Shown here: positions 52,370-60,625 of the stretch, piece after piece | How positions within the stretch are numbered: position 1 is the first letter of the stretch | How the letters are laid out: each line of letters starts with the position of its first letter | Assembly (NCBI GenBank): GCA_025916675.1 | Contig: CP098402.1 | Span: forward strand, 1,235,205-1,299,204 | Source: Phycisphaera sp. | GTDB lineage: Bacteria > Planctomycetota > Phycisphaerae > Phycisphaerales > UBA1924 | Length of the DNA stretch: 64,000 nt | Direction: 5' to 3' | Notes under the pieces: generated by a model | What the model was told of the DNA's origin: nothing | Seen by the model: only the letters and a program-made list of their open reading frames with translations | The model's database searches: none | Program-made: the position numbers and the translations under genes

Positions 52370-53656
52370 TCACGCCACGAAGACGTGGTCGATGAAGAGC
52401 TCGTCGTCGCCGTTGTCGCCACGTGTGCATCCGGCCTCGAGCGAGAACGTGTCGATCTTGTCGCGCTCGTCCTCGGACAGGTCGCTCTGGAGCTGGCACT
52501 GCGGGGCGTCGATGATCAGCATGCCGTTGGCGTCCGAGGGAATGCCCAGGCTGGTGTAGAACTCGAAGAACCTGGCCTGGTAGACCTTGTCCCAGTAGTT
52601 CATGGTGCCCGGGGCGACCTTCTCGGGATCCATGCTGATCCGGATGTTGCGGTCGGTGATACGGGTGGCCATGTACCCCGTGTCGCCGATGTCCGCATCG
52701 GTGATCGTGGGACGGGGTGTGAGCTCGATGCCGAAGTCGATCGTGACCTCGGTCAGGATGGGCGTGTGGTCGCTGGCGCCGGCTTCCTTGAGCCTCAGCG
52801 GCATGCCCTTGGCGACCTTCGGCGGGCTCGGATACGTCGGGATGCCGGTCAGCGCCGAAACCGAGCTGGGGATGAACACGCCACCACTCTTGCTCATGAT
52901 CGGCGCACCAATGTACTCGCACTGGAGCAGGGCTGGCTCGCCCATCCTGAGGCTGAGCGACCCCTGCGCCCGGGCGCCACCCAGGCGCTCCTCGTACCAC
53001 TGGCCGGCCTCGACGTATCGGAACGCTGGCGTGACCGAGGGCGGCGCACCAGACGCGTTCTCGCTGAAGGGCTGGAAGCGGAATCCGGCCGCCACGGGGT
53101 TCGTGTCGATGTCGGCTGTCGCTTGCGTCGACGCGTAGCTGTGGAGCGTGTCGGTGCTGGCCAGGGTTCCCGTGACGGGCAGGTAGACCAGCTTGCCGTC
53201 CTCGCCGATCTCGCCGACGGTGTCCGGTGTCGCAGTCGAGTCAATGAACGCGACCACGATGCCCGTGGCGGTGGCCGAGCCCTCGGTCGCGTTGTTGCCG
53301 ATCCGGTCGCCCCGTTCGATGTCGGCCAGGGCGATCGTGCTGATCTCGATCATCTGGAGTGCCGACGACGAGAAGCCCATTGCCCGGAGGTCGGTGTGCC
53401 AGGGCGCCGCGGTGTCAGCGGCACCGCCGACGAGTTCTTCCTCGGGCATGCTCATGGTGGCCATGCGCTGCCCGGGCAGCGTTCCATCCGAGCTGAGGTC
53501 ACCGCGTTGGAGTTCGCGTTCGTACTGGTTCGGCGACCGCGTGAGGGTCGGCGGGCCCTTGAAGTTGCCGGCGTAGTCGGTGGCGCCGAGGGTTTCGGGA
53601 GTGCCCTCTACGGACTCGATCTTGCGGCCCATCTTGCGGAGTCTGGTCAGGCTCAT
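52370..53656 (-). CDS. Major tail tube protein
   Basis: 428 residues, longer than lambda V (246). Beta-rich, with MSLTRLRKMGRKIESVEGTPE at the start, a repeated Ig-like or inserted domain in the middle, and SLEAGCTRGDNGDDELFIDHVFVA at the end. By position just before G/GT and after tail-terminator genes it should build the tail tube. The extra length suggests additional surface domains. Confidence 0.75.
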   Translation of the reverse strand: MSLTRLRKMGRKIESVEGTPETLGATDYAGNFKGPPTLTRSPNQYERELQRGDLSSDGTLPGQRMATMSMPEEELVGGAADTAAPWHTDLRAMGFSSSALQMIEISTIALADIERGDRIGNNATEGSATATGIVVAFIDSTATPDTVGEIGEDGKLVYLPVTGTLASTDTLHSYASTQATADIDTNPVAAGFRFQPFSENASGAPPSVTPAFRYVEAGQWYEERLGGARAQGSLSLRMGEPALLQCEYIGAPIMSKSGGVFIPSSVSALTGIPTYPSPPKVAKGMPLRLKEAGASDHTPILTEVTIDFGIELTPRPTITDADIGDTGYMATRITDRNIRISMDPEKVAPGTMNYWDKVYQARFFEFYTSLGIPSDANGMLIIDAPQCQLQSDLSEDERDKIDTFSLEAGCTRGDNGDDELFIDHVFVA

Positions 53657-54543
53657 GGCAGAACCTCCTCGAGGATCATGGTGACCGAGCCTCGCTGGCC
53701 GGCCCGGGTGCGTGCGGTTCTCAGTTCGCCCACGTTGCGGATCAGGTACCTGACCGCAGCGGCGTCGTCTTTGGGGTGCTGCCAGCGCAGCGGCAGGGTG
53801 CCGCTGGAGGTCTCGGTGAGCGCCTCGGCGAGTTGGGTCATCTCGGCGGCGCTGGCCAGGTCGATCGGCAGGCCGTACGTCCGCGGTGCCAGGTCACTCG
53901 GCGATCGCGTGTGGCGCTGGGGGCCGTCGGTCGCCAGGACCTGGGCCTCTGGCGTCAGCGTCACCGGCCAGCGGGGCTGGATCGTGTCCAGGAGGTACTC
54001 AGCCGGTGGTGGTGGTGGCGGAGGTGGAGGGGGCGGGGGTGGAGGCGGCGGAGGGTTCACCGGCCCGAACTCGTACGGGTTCGGAACAACGAGCACCAGG
54101 TAGGTCACCTCGAGCGAGTAGTCGGGTTCGATCCCCTCGACCTTCAGCCGAACCGTGATGTTCGAGTAGTCGGTGATGCCGGCGGCCGCCGTCTCAGGGA
54201 TCAGGAAGTCGGTCTGTGCAACGCTCTCGGTTGGCACCACTGGCGCGGACTGGTGGATGAGCTGCCCGCTCGCGTACAGCAGAAGGGTCAGCGTGGGCGT
54301 GGAGTCGTCGGGTACGACCAGTTCGGTGACCTTGTAGCGGCAACGGATCTCGTGGCCGTCGTCCCTGTTGGGAGGGTCGAAGGGCTCGAATCCGATGTCG
54401 CCACTCGTGCCATTTACGAGCGTGGACACTTGCGAGACGTCTCCGATCGATGCCAAGGCCTCGTAGAACGTGGCAGCGCCCGACACCGTGTATGCGGGCA
54501 TGCCAGCGGGAGACGCGGGATCAACGATCTGTATGGAGCTCAT
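53653..54543 (-). CDS. Tail-associated protein with 17-proline linker
   Basis: 296 residues from ATG 54543, which forms an ATGA overlap with the previous gene. A beta-sandwich N-terminal domain (1-155) is joined by an uninterrupted run of 17 prolines (54004-54054) to a C-terminal domain of about 110 residues ending SVTMILEEVLP. The linker is unusual in phage structural proteins and would stall ribosomes without EF-P. It may be a tail-tube accessory or completion protein. Confidence 0.65.
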   Translation of the reverse strand: MSSIQIVDPASPAGMPAYTVSGAATFYEALASIGDVSQVSTLVNGTSGDIGFEPFDPPNRDDGHEIRCRYKVTELVVPDDSTPTLTLLLYASGQLIHQSAPVVPTESVAQTDFLIPETAAAGITDYSNITVRLKVEGIEPDYSLEVTYLVLVVPNPYEFGPVNPPPPPPPPPPPPPPPPPAEYLLDTIQPRWPVTLTPEAQVLATDGPQRHTRSPSDLAPRTYGLPIDLASAAEMTQLAEALTETSSGTLPLRWQHPKDDAAAVRYLIRNVGELRTARTRAGQRGSVTMILEEVLP

Positions 54544-55025
54544 CGCACGGCCTCCACGTCGCCGAGCGTGTGCCGGTAGATGACGTCGAAGTGGACGACC
54601 GTGACCAGGGTGTCCATACCACCGGGGTCGAGGCCAACACCACCCCCGCCCTGGTCGATCGACTGCTCGGCCAGGTCGCCCCACCGGCCCACGCTCTGGT
54701 CGTTCGGATCCACCAGCAGGGCAACTATGGCGCCGTACACCTGGCCCGCGAATTCCAGGTGGCTCACACCATCCGGCGGGTTGTCGGGGAGGTGGCAGAT
54801 CGCGGTGATCGGGAACGTCTTCTTGACGATGTCCTGGTGTTCCTGGCCCGGTTCATCGCCACCGACACCGAGCTCGACGTAGGCCTGGCCCTCGGAGATC
54901 ACCTTGATGATGTTCTCTTCCTCGATCGGGTCACGCTTGCTGGGCTCGGCCACGTGTCCGATGATCGAGACATCCTCGAGGGCGGCGGCAATGGCCTGCA
55001 CGATCTGGGTGCGCACGGCGGTCAT
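54540..55025 (-). CDS. Tail terminator/U-like minor tail protein
   Basis: 161 residues, alpha/beta, starting TAVRTQIVQAIAAALEDV as U-like proteins do, and with DIVKKTFPITAICHLPD in the core. By position between connector and tube genes it should cap the tail tube and join it to the head. No catalytic motif. Confidence 0.6.
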   Translation of the reverse strand: MTAVRTQIVQAIAAALEDVSIIGHVAEPSKRDPIEEENIIKVISEGQAYVELGVGGDEPGQEHQDIVKKTFPITAICHLPDNPPDGVSHLEFAGQVYGAIVALLVDPNDQSVGRWGDLAEQSIDQGGGGVGLDPGGMDTLVTVVHFDVIYRHTLGDVEAVR

Positions 55026-55870
55026 GACAGCCCGCCCGCGGCGCCCTGCGCGCGCTGCATGAGGTCACGCCGTACGGCACGCTGGGCCTGTCGCTTGGCC
55101 GCTCTGGCACCTGGCACGTTGTTCGGATTGGCGTTGAAGAATCGCTGGTACTCGCGCTCACCGGCCTCGAGTGATGCCTTGGCGATCTGCGGCGTCAGCG
55201 CCCGCGTCACGCGGCCCCGAGCGATGTTGGAGCGGAGCTGGCCACGGCCCGCCTCGGTCGTGAGCTTCTCGAGGTCGCTCTCGTACTTCGCCTCGGCCTT
55301 GGGCCGGTTCTGGTCCCAGCGCCGCATGAACCCCAGGCGTGGCCGGCGGGTAATCCGCTTGGTCAGCACGCCGGCGATCTCGGTGCGTTCACCCTGCTTG
55401 CGGTCGTCGGGGTCGATCAGCAGCCCGCGCCGGCCGACGACCACGAATCGATTCGCCTCGAGCATCTCTCGGAACTTCTTTGGGTTCCGCCGGAACCTCG
55501 GTGCGATCGGGATGGCCATGGGCTCGTTGCTGTTCTGCGATCCGCCCTCTTCGAGCCCCTCGAGCACGCCATCGCGCTCCACGGCGAAGCTCTCGCCCCG
55601 AGCCTGGCTGATGTTCGTGGGGAGCTGGGAGCCCGTGGTTCGGCCGAACCGCTTCAGTCTGGGCGCCAGGAACTTCTGGGCCCCGCGCCCGCGCTCAAAG
55701 TTCTTCTTGGCGTCCTTGAGCACGCCGAGGCGGTGGTGGCTGAGCACGTCGATGTGGCGTTCCGACAGGACGACCGGCACCAACGCGCTGGTGTGCGCGA
55801 GCGTTCGGACGGCGTCGAGCACGTCCGGCTGCACCACGAATCCGCTCACCATGGCGCCCGCACGGGTCAT
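55022..55870 (-). CDS. Minor head/tail protein (Z-like), 282 aa
   Basis: 282 residues, strongly basic in the second half, with helices (LGVLKDAKKNFERGRGAQ; AREYQRFF). In lambda order Z lies here, helping connector completion. Similarity is positional only. Overlaps both neighbours by 4 bases. Confidence 0.5.
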   Translation of the reverse strand: MTRAGAMVSGFVVQPDVLDAVRTLAHTSALVPVVLSERHIDVLSHHRLGVLKDAKKNFERGRGAQKFLAPRLKRFGRTTGSQLPTNISQARGESFAVERDGVLEGLEEGGSQNSNEPMAIPIAPRFRRNPKKFREMLEANRFVVVGRRGLLIDPDDRKQGERTEIAGVLTKRITRRPRLGFMRRWDQNRPKAEAKYESDLEKLTTEAGRGQLRSNIARGRVTRALTPQIAKASLEAGEREYQRFFNANPNNVPGARAAKRQAQRAVRRDLMQRAQGAAGGLS

Positions 55871-57420
55871 GCCGACACCTCGACCGACCAGTACAGCCGA
55901 TTCACGAGCATGGGCTTCTCCGGCACGCGCAGCTTGATCGTCTCGTTGGCGTCCCGACCAAGGTGGACGCCCTGGATCTCGAAGGTGTCCTGATGCTGGA
56001 GCCTGACAACCGAGCGCGGGTCCAGCTCGATGGCCTCGAGATCCGGATCGCCAGCAACGCCAAGGCCCGGGTCGACCAGGTGGGTGCCCGCCAGGCAGAT
56101 GAGCTGCCAGGACTGGCGCTTGCGGCTGTTGAGGCTGTCACGCGAACGCTCTGGCGATCCGCCAGTCGTTCGCGGAGCCGAGTCGCTGACGTAGACGACG
56201 ATGTCCACGCCAGGCCCTTCGCCGCCTCGGAAGTACTTCGCCGACACGCCCTTCCTGAGGATCCACGATGCGGTCTGCTTCAACTGGACCGTCTGCTCGG
56301 CCTTCAGTGGCGTGGGGTCGCCTGGCATTCCAGGCTCTGGCTGGCCCGCCACCGGCGCCGTCGGCTGGAACGTCGAGCTCGGACCCGGGAGCCCATCGAC
56401 GAACACCGTCTCGTCGGCCGCGACGAGCAACTGGTCGACGAACTCTGCGGTGCTGCTGAAGCCCATCGCGGCGGTGTCGGTGTTCTCCAAGCCGCCGATG
56501 TCCACGCTCGGCCACTGCGCCTCGGCGATGCCCTCCAGGCCCGCCCGAATGAACGACATGCCCGTAGCCGGATCGAAGTCTGCATCATCGTCGCGGCTGA
56601 AGAACGGCAGCCATATCGACATCGTCCACTGGTCTTGCGGAACGCCCTCGGCGGTCAGCCGGGCCTTCTCGCTGCTTGCCCATAGCCGATGGGCCTCTCG
56701 GAACTTGGCTGGGGTTGCCAGCGTGGGGTCGTCGCCAGGCTTGAAGTGGCCGTGCACGTAGTGGGTCTGCTGCGGATCCCAGTAGTGCTGCTTGATGAAC
56801 GTGATCTCGGCCGCCGTGGGCAAGCCACGGCGCTGGCTGAGCCCTGTCGGATTCAGCAACGGCCTCGGCCACCCGAGCGCGTAGTTTCCATATGGGTTGT
56901 TCGGGTACTTGGTGTTGGCGACGTGCTGCTTGCCGCGTGTCCATGCGGCCATCATCGTGTCGTACGCGGGGGAGTCTTCCTCTGGGAAGATCGAGCCGGT
57001 TCCCTCACCAATCCACGTGCTGGCCAGGCGGAGCAGCGGCGTACGCCACTCGAAGTCGTCCTGGATGTACCAGCCCTCGGCGATGGCTTGCGAGCTCATC
57101 CGCGCCGTGATCTGGGCCTCCCATGCGACCGCGGCCGCCTGGGTCATCCGATAGGTGGTCCCCTCGAACTCGACCACCGGGAGGTTCGGATACGGAACGG
57201 GCGTATCTCCCTCGCCCAGGGGTGTCGGCGATGCTGTCGTTTCCAGCTTTTCGGGGAGGTACTCACCACCGCTGGTGGGCTCGCCGCCCTTTTTCAGGCC
57301 TGAGGCGAAGCTCTGGATGAAGACCCCCGGCAGGACATAGGACCGCTTACCCGCGAACATCAGCGGGGTGCCCGTAGCGAGAGTGCCGCCGAGAGCGATG
57401 AGCTTGCCCATAAAGCCCAT
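55867..57420 (-). CDS. Structural phage protein of unknown function, 517 aa
   Basis: 517 residues, no recognised family. N-terminus hydrophobic (MGKLIALGGTLATGTPLMFAGKRSYVLPG), middle rich in Trp, Gly, Pro and Asp, C-terminal beta-rich part with DTFEIQGVHLGRDANETIKLRVPEK. It lies between the DUF2190 head gene and Z-like gene, where lambda has FI/FII. The start is uncertain: ATG 57420 lies inside a 13-bp hairpin, ATG 57411 just after it. Confidence 0.55.
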   Translation of the reverse strand: MGFMGKLIALGGTLATGTPLMFAGKRSYVLPGVFIQSFASGLKKGGEPTSGGEYLPEKLETTASPTPLGEGDTPVPYPNLPVVEFEGTTYRMTQAAAVAWEAQITARMSSQAIAEGWYIQDDFEWRTPLLRLASTWIGEGTGSIFPEEDSPAYDTMMAAWTRGKQHVANTKYPNNPYGNYALGWPRPLLNPTGLSQRRGLPTAAEITFIKQHYWDPQQTHYVHGHFKPGDDPTLATPAKFREAHRLWASSEKARLTAEGVPQDQWTMSIWLPFFSRDDDADFDPATGMSFIRAGLEGIAEAQWPSVDIGGLENTDTAAMGFSSTAEFVDQLLVAADETVFVDGLPGPSSTFQPTAPVAGQPEPGMPGDPTPLKAEQTVQLKQTASWILRKGVSAKYFRGGEGPGVDIVVYVSDSAPRTTGGSPERSRDSLNSRKRQSWQLICLAGTHLVDPGLGVAGDPDLEAIELDPRSVVRLQHQDTFEIQGVHLGRDANETIKLRVPEKPMLVNRLYWSVEVSA

Positions 57421-57444
57421 CCATGGCGTTAGCCATGGATGGGC
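57415..57444 (-). terminator. 13-bp hairpin covering a start codon, attenuator-like
   Basis: GCCCATCCATGGC and GCCATGGATGGGC form a perfect 13-bp stem with a 4-base TAAC loop in the leftward RNA, followed by UUUAU. The first ATG of the next gene (57420) is part of the 3' arm. It could be a weak terminator or a translational lock lowering expression of distal tail genes relative to head genes. Confidence 0.6.
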
Positions 57445-57462
57445 GTGTGATTCACGAACCGA

Positions 57463-58071
57463 TCAGGGGATGACGACGAGCTCGATGATGTCGTTCTCGT
57501 CGATCTGGGTTCCGGCGGCCACACCACCGATGCGGACCTTGCCGGCGTCGTTGCCAGTCAGCGGGAGGACCGTGTACCCCGACTTGACGATGTTGGTGCT
57601 CGCCGTGCGCACAGTGACCGTAACGGCCGTAGGCACAACGCCCAGACCGGTGTCGATGTCGACCTGGCCGTCGTTGCTATTGGCAGCCGCTTCGGTGCTG
57701 TCGACCGTGTGCCGGATTCCGGCGGGAGAGGCAACAAAGTTGAGATCGCCAGACACGACGGTGTCGGCATCGGCCGCGGCCTTGTTGGCGGTCATAAGCG
57801 GTGGCGTGCCTGTCGGCGTGAAGCTCACGCGGTCGTTGGCGTCGTCCCACCAGAGACGATCGCCCTGGTCGACAGCCGTGCCAGCGGCCTTCGTGAACTC
57901 GAAACGGCCGCGCCGGTAAAGCGTGCCCTCGGCACCAGCCGCGATGTCCCCGTGGGCCACACCCCAGCCAGCAGGAGTCAGGACAGGCGTGCCCGCCGTG
58001 ACTGCGCTGCCAGTTGTGTTGGTCCAGGTGATGATGTGCTCTTCGGGCGTGATTTGCTTCTGATTCTTCAT
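57463..58071 (-). CDS. DUF2190 family head fibre/decoration protein
   Basis: 202 residues from ATG 58071 with GGAG 7 bases upstream. N-terminal NTTGSAVTAGTPVLTPAGWGVAHGDIAAGAEGTLYRRGRFEFTKAAG matches the DUF2190 beta-barrel found in many siphoviruses as a capsid surface protein. The C-terminal extension of 100 residues contains SGDLNFVASPAGIRHTVDSTEA. It follows the major capsid fusion. Confidence 0.75.
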   Translation of the reverse strand: MKNQKQITPEEHIITWTNTTGSAVTAGTPVLTPAGWGVAHGDIAAGAEGTLYRRGRFEFTKAAGTAVDQGDRLWWDDANDRVSFTPTGTPPLMTANKAAADADTVVSGDLNFVASPAGIRHTVDSTEAAANSNDGQVDIDTGLGVVPTAVTVTVRTASTNIVKSGYTVLPLTGNDAGKVRIGGVAAGTQIDENDIIELVVIP

Positions 58072-58147
58072 GATCTGCTCCACGGGCGCCGTGCGCCCAG
58101 TTGCTCCCTACCCGATGTCGAGTCGGGCGGGGTCAGGTGCGGACGGC

Positions 58148-60625
58148 TCAGGTGCCAGCGTTGGTGGTGGCACCCTCGTGGTTGATGGCGGAGAGACCGA
58201 AGCCGTACATGATGGCCTCGTACCGCTGCGCCATGTTGGTGGGGCTGGGAACGCGCGAGATGACCGGCCGTCGCTGGCCCTGGTAGAACCGAGCCTCGAA
58301 GGTCGGGACACGGTTCGGCTCGGCGAACGTCCACCAGCGGCTGGAACTCGCCAGACGCGCGGTCGAAACCGGGCGGAGTCGGTTCTTCAGCGTGTTGTTA
58401 CGCTGCTGCTTACCCGATCCCTCCTGCTTGTCCTGCGAGAAGAGATCCTCCGCTGTATCCATCAGGTCGATGGGCGTCAGGATCAGGCTGGGACGAAGAT
58501 CGAGCGGAGCGGCATCCTCACCAAAGCCCTTCTGCTTGGCCATGAGCTTGATCGACGCCCACGCGCTCGAGAAGCTCAGCGCCGCGGCGGTGGCGATGTT
58601 GTTGTGGTCGGCATGGAACAGCGTCTTGCCGTCCGACATCGTGGGGCCAAGGCCGCTTCCCATCTCCAGGGCCTTGACCAGGCTGATGTTGGGAACGCGG
58701 GCACCGGCCATGCCGACCGCCTCCGCCCAATCCGAGAAGGCCTGAAGGTCGTCGTTGGCCATCATCTGGAACGTGAACGAGAAGCCCACACCCCAGGGCT
58801 CGACCTGGATGCCCTCCTGGCGTTCGTTGAAGCTCACCTGCTCGGGGACCTGGCCCTCGGGCAGCTTCTGGAAGTCGGCGGCCTCGGAGATCCGATTCAC
58901 CTTGGCCAGCTTGTAGTCGTTGGCGCTCCGGATACGGCAGATCTTCTCGAACCAGGAGTCTTCTTCCTCGAAGCGTGCCTGGAGAGTCTTGTTCGCCGTA
59001 TTGTCGAGCAGCAGGGGGAAGTCGCTCGTGCCGTGGGAGGCCGCGGACAGGAGCTGCTGGGCGTTGGAGTACTTCCGCATCGAATCATCGATGCTGATGC
59101 CCTCGGCCCGAGCCACGGCACGGTGCGCGATCTGGTCGAGGCGCATGCCGCGCAACCCCGAGGATTCGGCTTCTCGAATGGCTCTCGATGCCAGCTCTGG
59201 GGAATCGAACCCGAGTGCCGATGCAACACGCTTGGCCTTCTGGCTCTCGCCTGCCAGCGAGCTCTCGATGACTGGGCTGGCCTTGACGGCCAGGATCAGC
59301 GAGGTCGCATCACGCTCACGGACGGCACCCTCGGCTCCAACAGACACCTGCGCGCCGCGGTCATGCCCCGTTGGGGCCTGCTCTTCGGCCAGCAGGTCCA
59401 TCAGCTTGTCACTGAAGGCCTGAGGTGTCATGTCGCCGTCGATGGCCTCGTCCTTCAGCTTCTGCACGCCCTCGGTGCTCATGAACCTTGAGGCCCGATC
59501 CGTGATCGCGGTGACCCGCGCCTTCTCTTCACGCTTGCCAGCGGCCTTCAAGGCCTCTTGGTCAACATCAGCTACTGCGGTACCCTGCCCAGCCGCATCG
59601 GTCTGGGCGGTCTTGCCCTTGTCGCCTTCCATGGCGAGCTCCTTTGCGGACTGAGCCGCATCTGTGCGATCGCCCGTAGCCACTGTGGCCCGGGCGCTGT
59701 TGGTTTGCTTGCTCGATCCGTGCCGGTCGTTCATCTCACGGATGAGCGATCCGACGTCGGCTCGGATCTCATCCACGAGGCCGCGTCGGACAGCCTCTTC
59801 GCCCATCCAGACATGGCCCGTGGCCTGCTCTCGGATTGCGCTGTCGCTCACGCCGCGCCCGCGTGCAACGGACCCGATAAATTGATCCGCCAGCGTCTTC
59901 ACGATGTCGCGGTACTGCTGCTTGGCAGAATCGCTGATCGGGGCGCCCTGGACGCCAGCACCCTTGTCGGGTGCCGATGAGATGACGTCGACATCCACGC
60001 CGGCGTTCTGGTAGAAGCGGCTCCAGTCGGCCACCGCCATATAGGTTCCGATCGACCCGACCATGCTGTCGGGGCGTGCGTGGGAACGATTGGCCTGGGC
60101 GCCCAGGTAGACGGCCGCCGAAGCTCCGAGCGATTCGTACATGGTCTCGATCGGCTTGGTCGACCGAGCCTCGAAGATCCTGTCGGCTACAGACTTGACC
60201 ACCTGGGCATGGCCACCGGGCGAGTTGATGTGCATCAGGATCGATGAGACCCGATCGTCACCCAGAGCCTCATCGATCATGGCGACGATCGAGTCGTAGC
60301 CGGTGCCACGCTCCTGGCTCATGCCGTTGACCAGGCTCGAGTGCTCTACCAGCACGCCCGAGATCGGGATGCGTGCCACCGAGCCGTGGAGGGTGTACCC
60401 GCTCTCGCTGTCGTCACGAGAGCGGCCACGGCGAGCTTCGATGGTGAGGTCCTGCACCGAGTTGTCACGGGCTCCGACGATGGCTCGGACTTCATCCTGG
60501 TCGATGGTGTTGCCCAGAGCGTGGGCGACGACCAGCGTCTGGATCTGGGTAAACACCTTGTCCTGGATAGACCAGGGGGTGTTGAACACGGCATCGAAGA
60601 TCTTCTGGTCACGCAACTTGGCCAT
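58148..60625 (-). CDS. Prohead protease and major capsid protein fusion
   Basis: 825 residues from ATG 60625, which has GGAGG 8 bases upstream. Residues 1-310 are an S49/SppA-like protease: INSPGGHAQVVKSV and SLGASAAVYLGAQ (catalytic Ser about 169). Residues 330-450 form a charged, helical delta/scaffold region. From about 480 a Mu gpT-like major capsid protein follows (FPLLLDNTANKTLQARFEEE; TLFHADHNN). One gene thus carries protease, scaffold and capsid, which would be cut apart during maturation. Confidence 0.88.
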   Translation of the reverse strand: MAKLRDQKIFDAVFNTPWSIQDKVFTQIQTLVVAHALGNTIDQDEVRAIVGARDNSVQDLTIEARRGRSRDDSESGYTLHGSVARIPISGVLVEHSSLVNGMSQERGTGYDSIVAMIDEALGDDRVSSILMHINSPGGHAQVVKSVADRIFEARSTKPIETMYESLGASAAVYLGAQANRSHARPDSMVGSIGTYMAVADWSRFYQNAGVDVDVISSAPDKGAGVQGAPISDSAKQQYRDIVKTLADQFIGSVARGRGVSDSAIREQATGHVWMGEEAVRRGLVDEIRADVGSLIREMNDRHGSSKQTNSARATVATGDRTDAAQSAKELAMEGDKGKTAQTDAAGQGTAVADVDQEALKAAGKREEKARVTAITDRASRFMSTEGVQKLKDEAIDGDMTPQAFSDKLMDLLAEEQAPTGHDRGAQVSVGAEGAVRERDATSLILAVKASPVIESSLAGESQKAKRVASALGFDSPELASRAIREAESSGLRGMRLDQIAHRAVARAEGISIDDSMRKYSNAQQLLSAASHGTSDFPLLLDNTANKTLQARFEEEDSWFEKICRIRSANDYKLAKVNRISEAADFQKLPEGQVPEQVSFNERQEGIQVEPWGVGFSFTFQMMANDDLQAFSDWAEAVGMAGARVPNISLVKALEMGSGLGPTMSDGKTLFHADHNNIATAAALSFSSAWASIKLMAKQKGFGEDAAPLDLRPSLILTPIDLMDTAEDLFSQDKQEGSGKQQRNNTLKNRLRPVSTARLASSSRWWTFAEPNRVPTFEARFYQGQRRPVISRVPSPTNMAQRYEAIMYGFGLSAINHEGATTNAGT

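Noticed and set aside
52280-54103. 607-codon plus-strand frame over the tail tube genes
   Set aside because: Mirror of beta-rich tail genes; contains a poly-Gly run mirrored from the polyproline linker.
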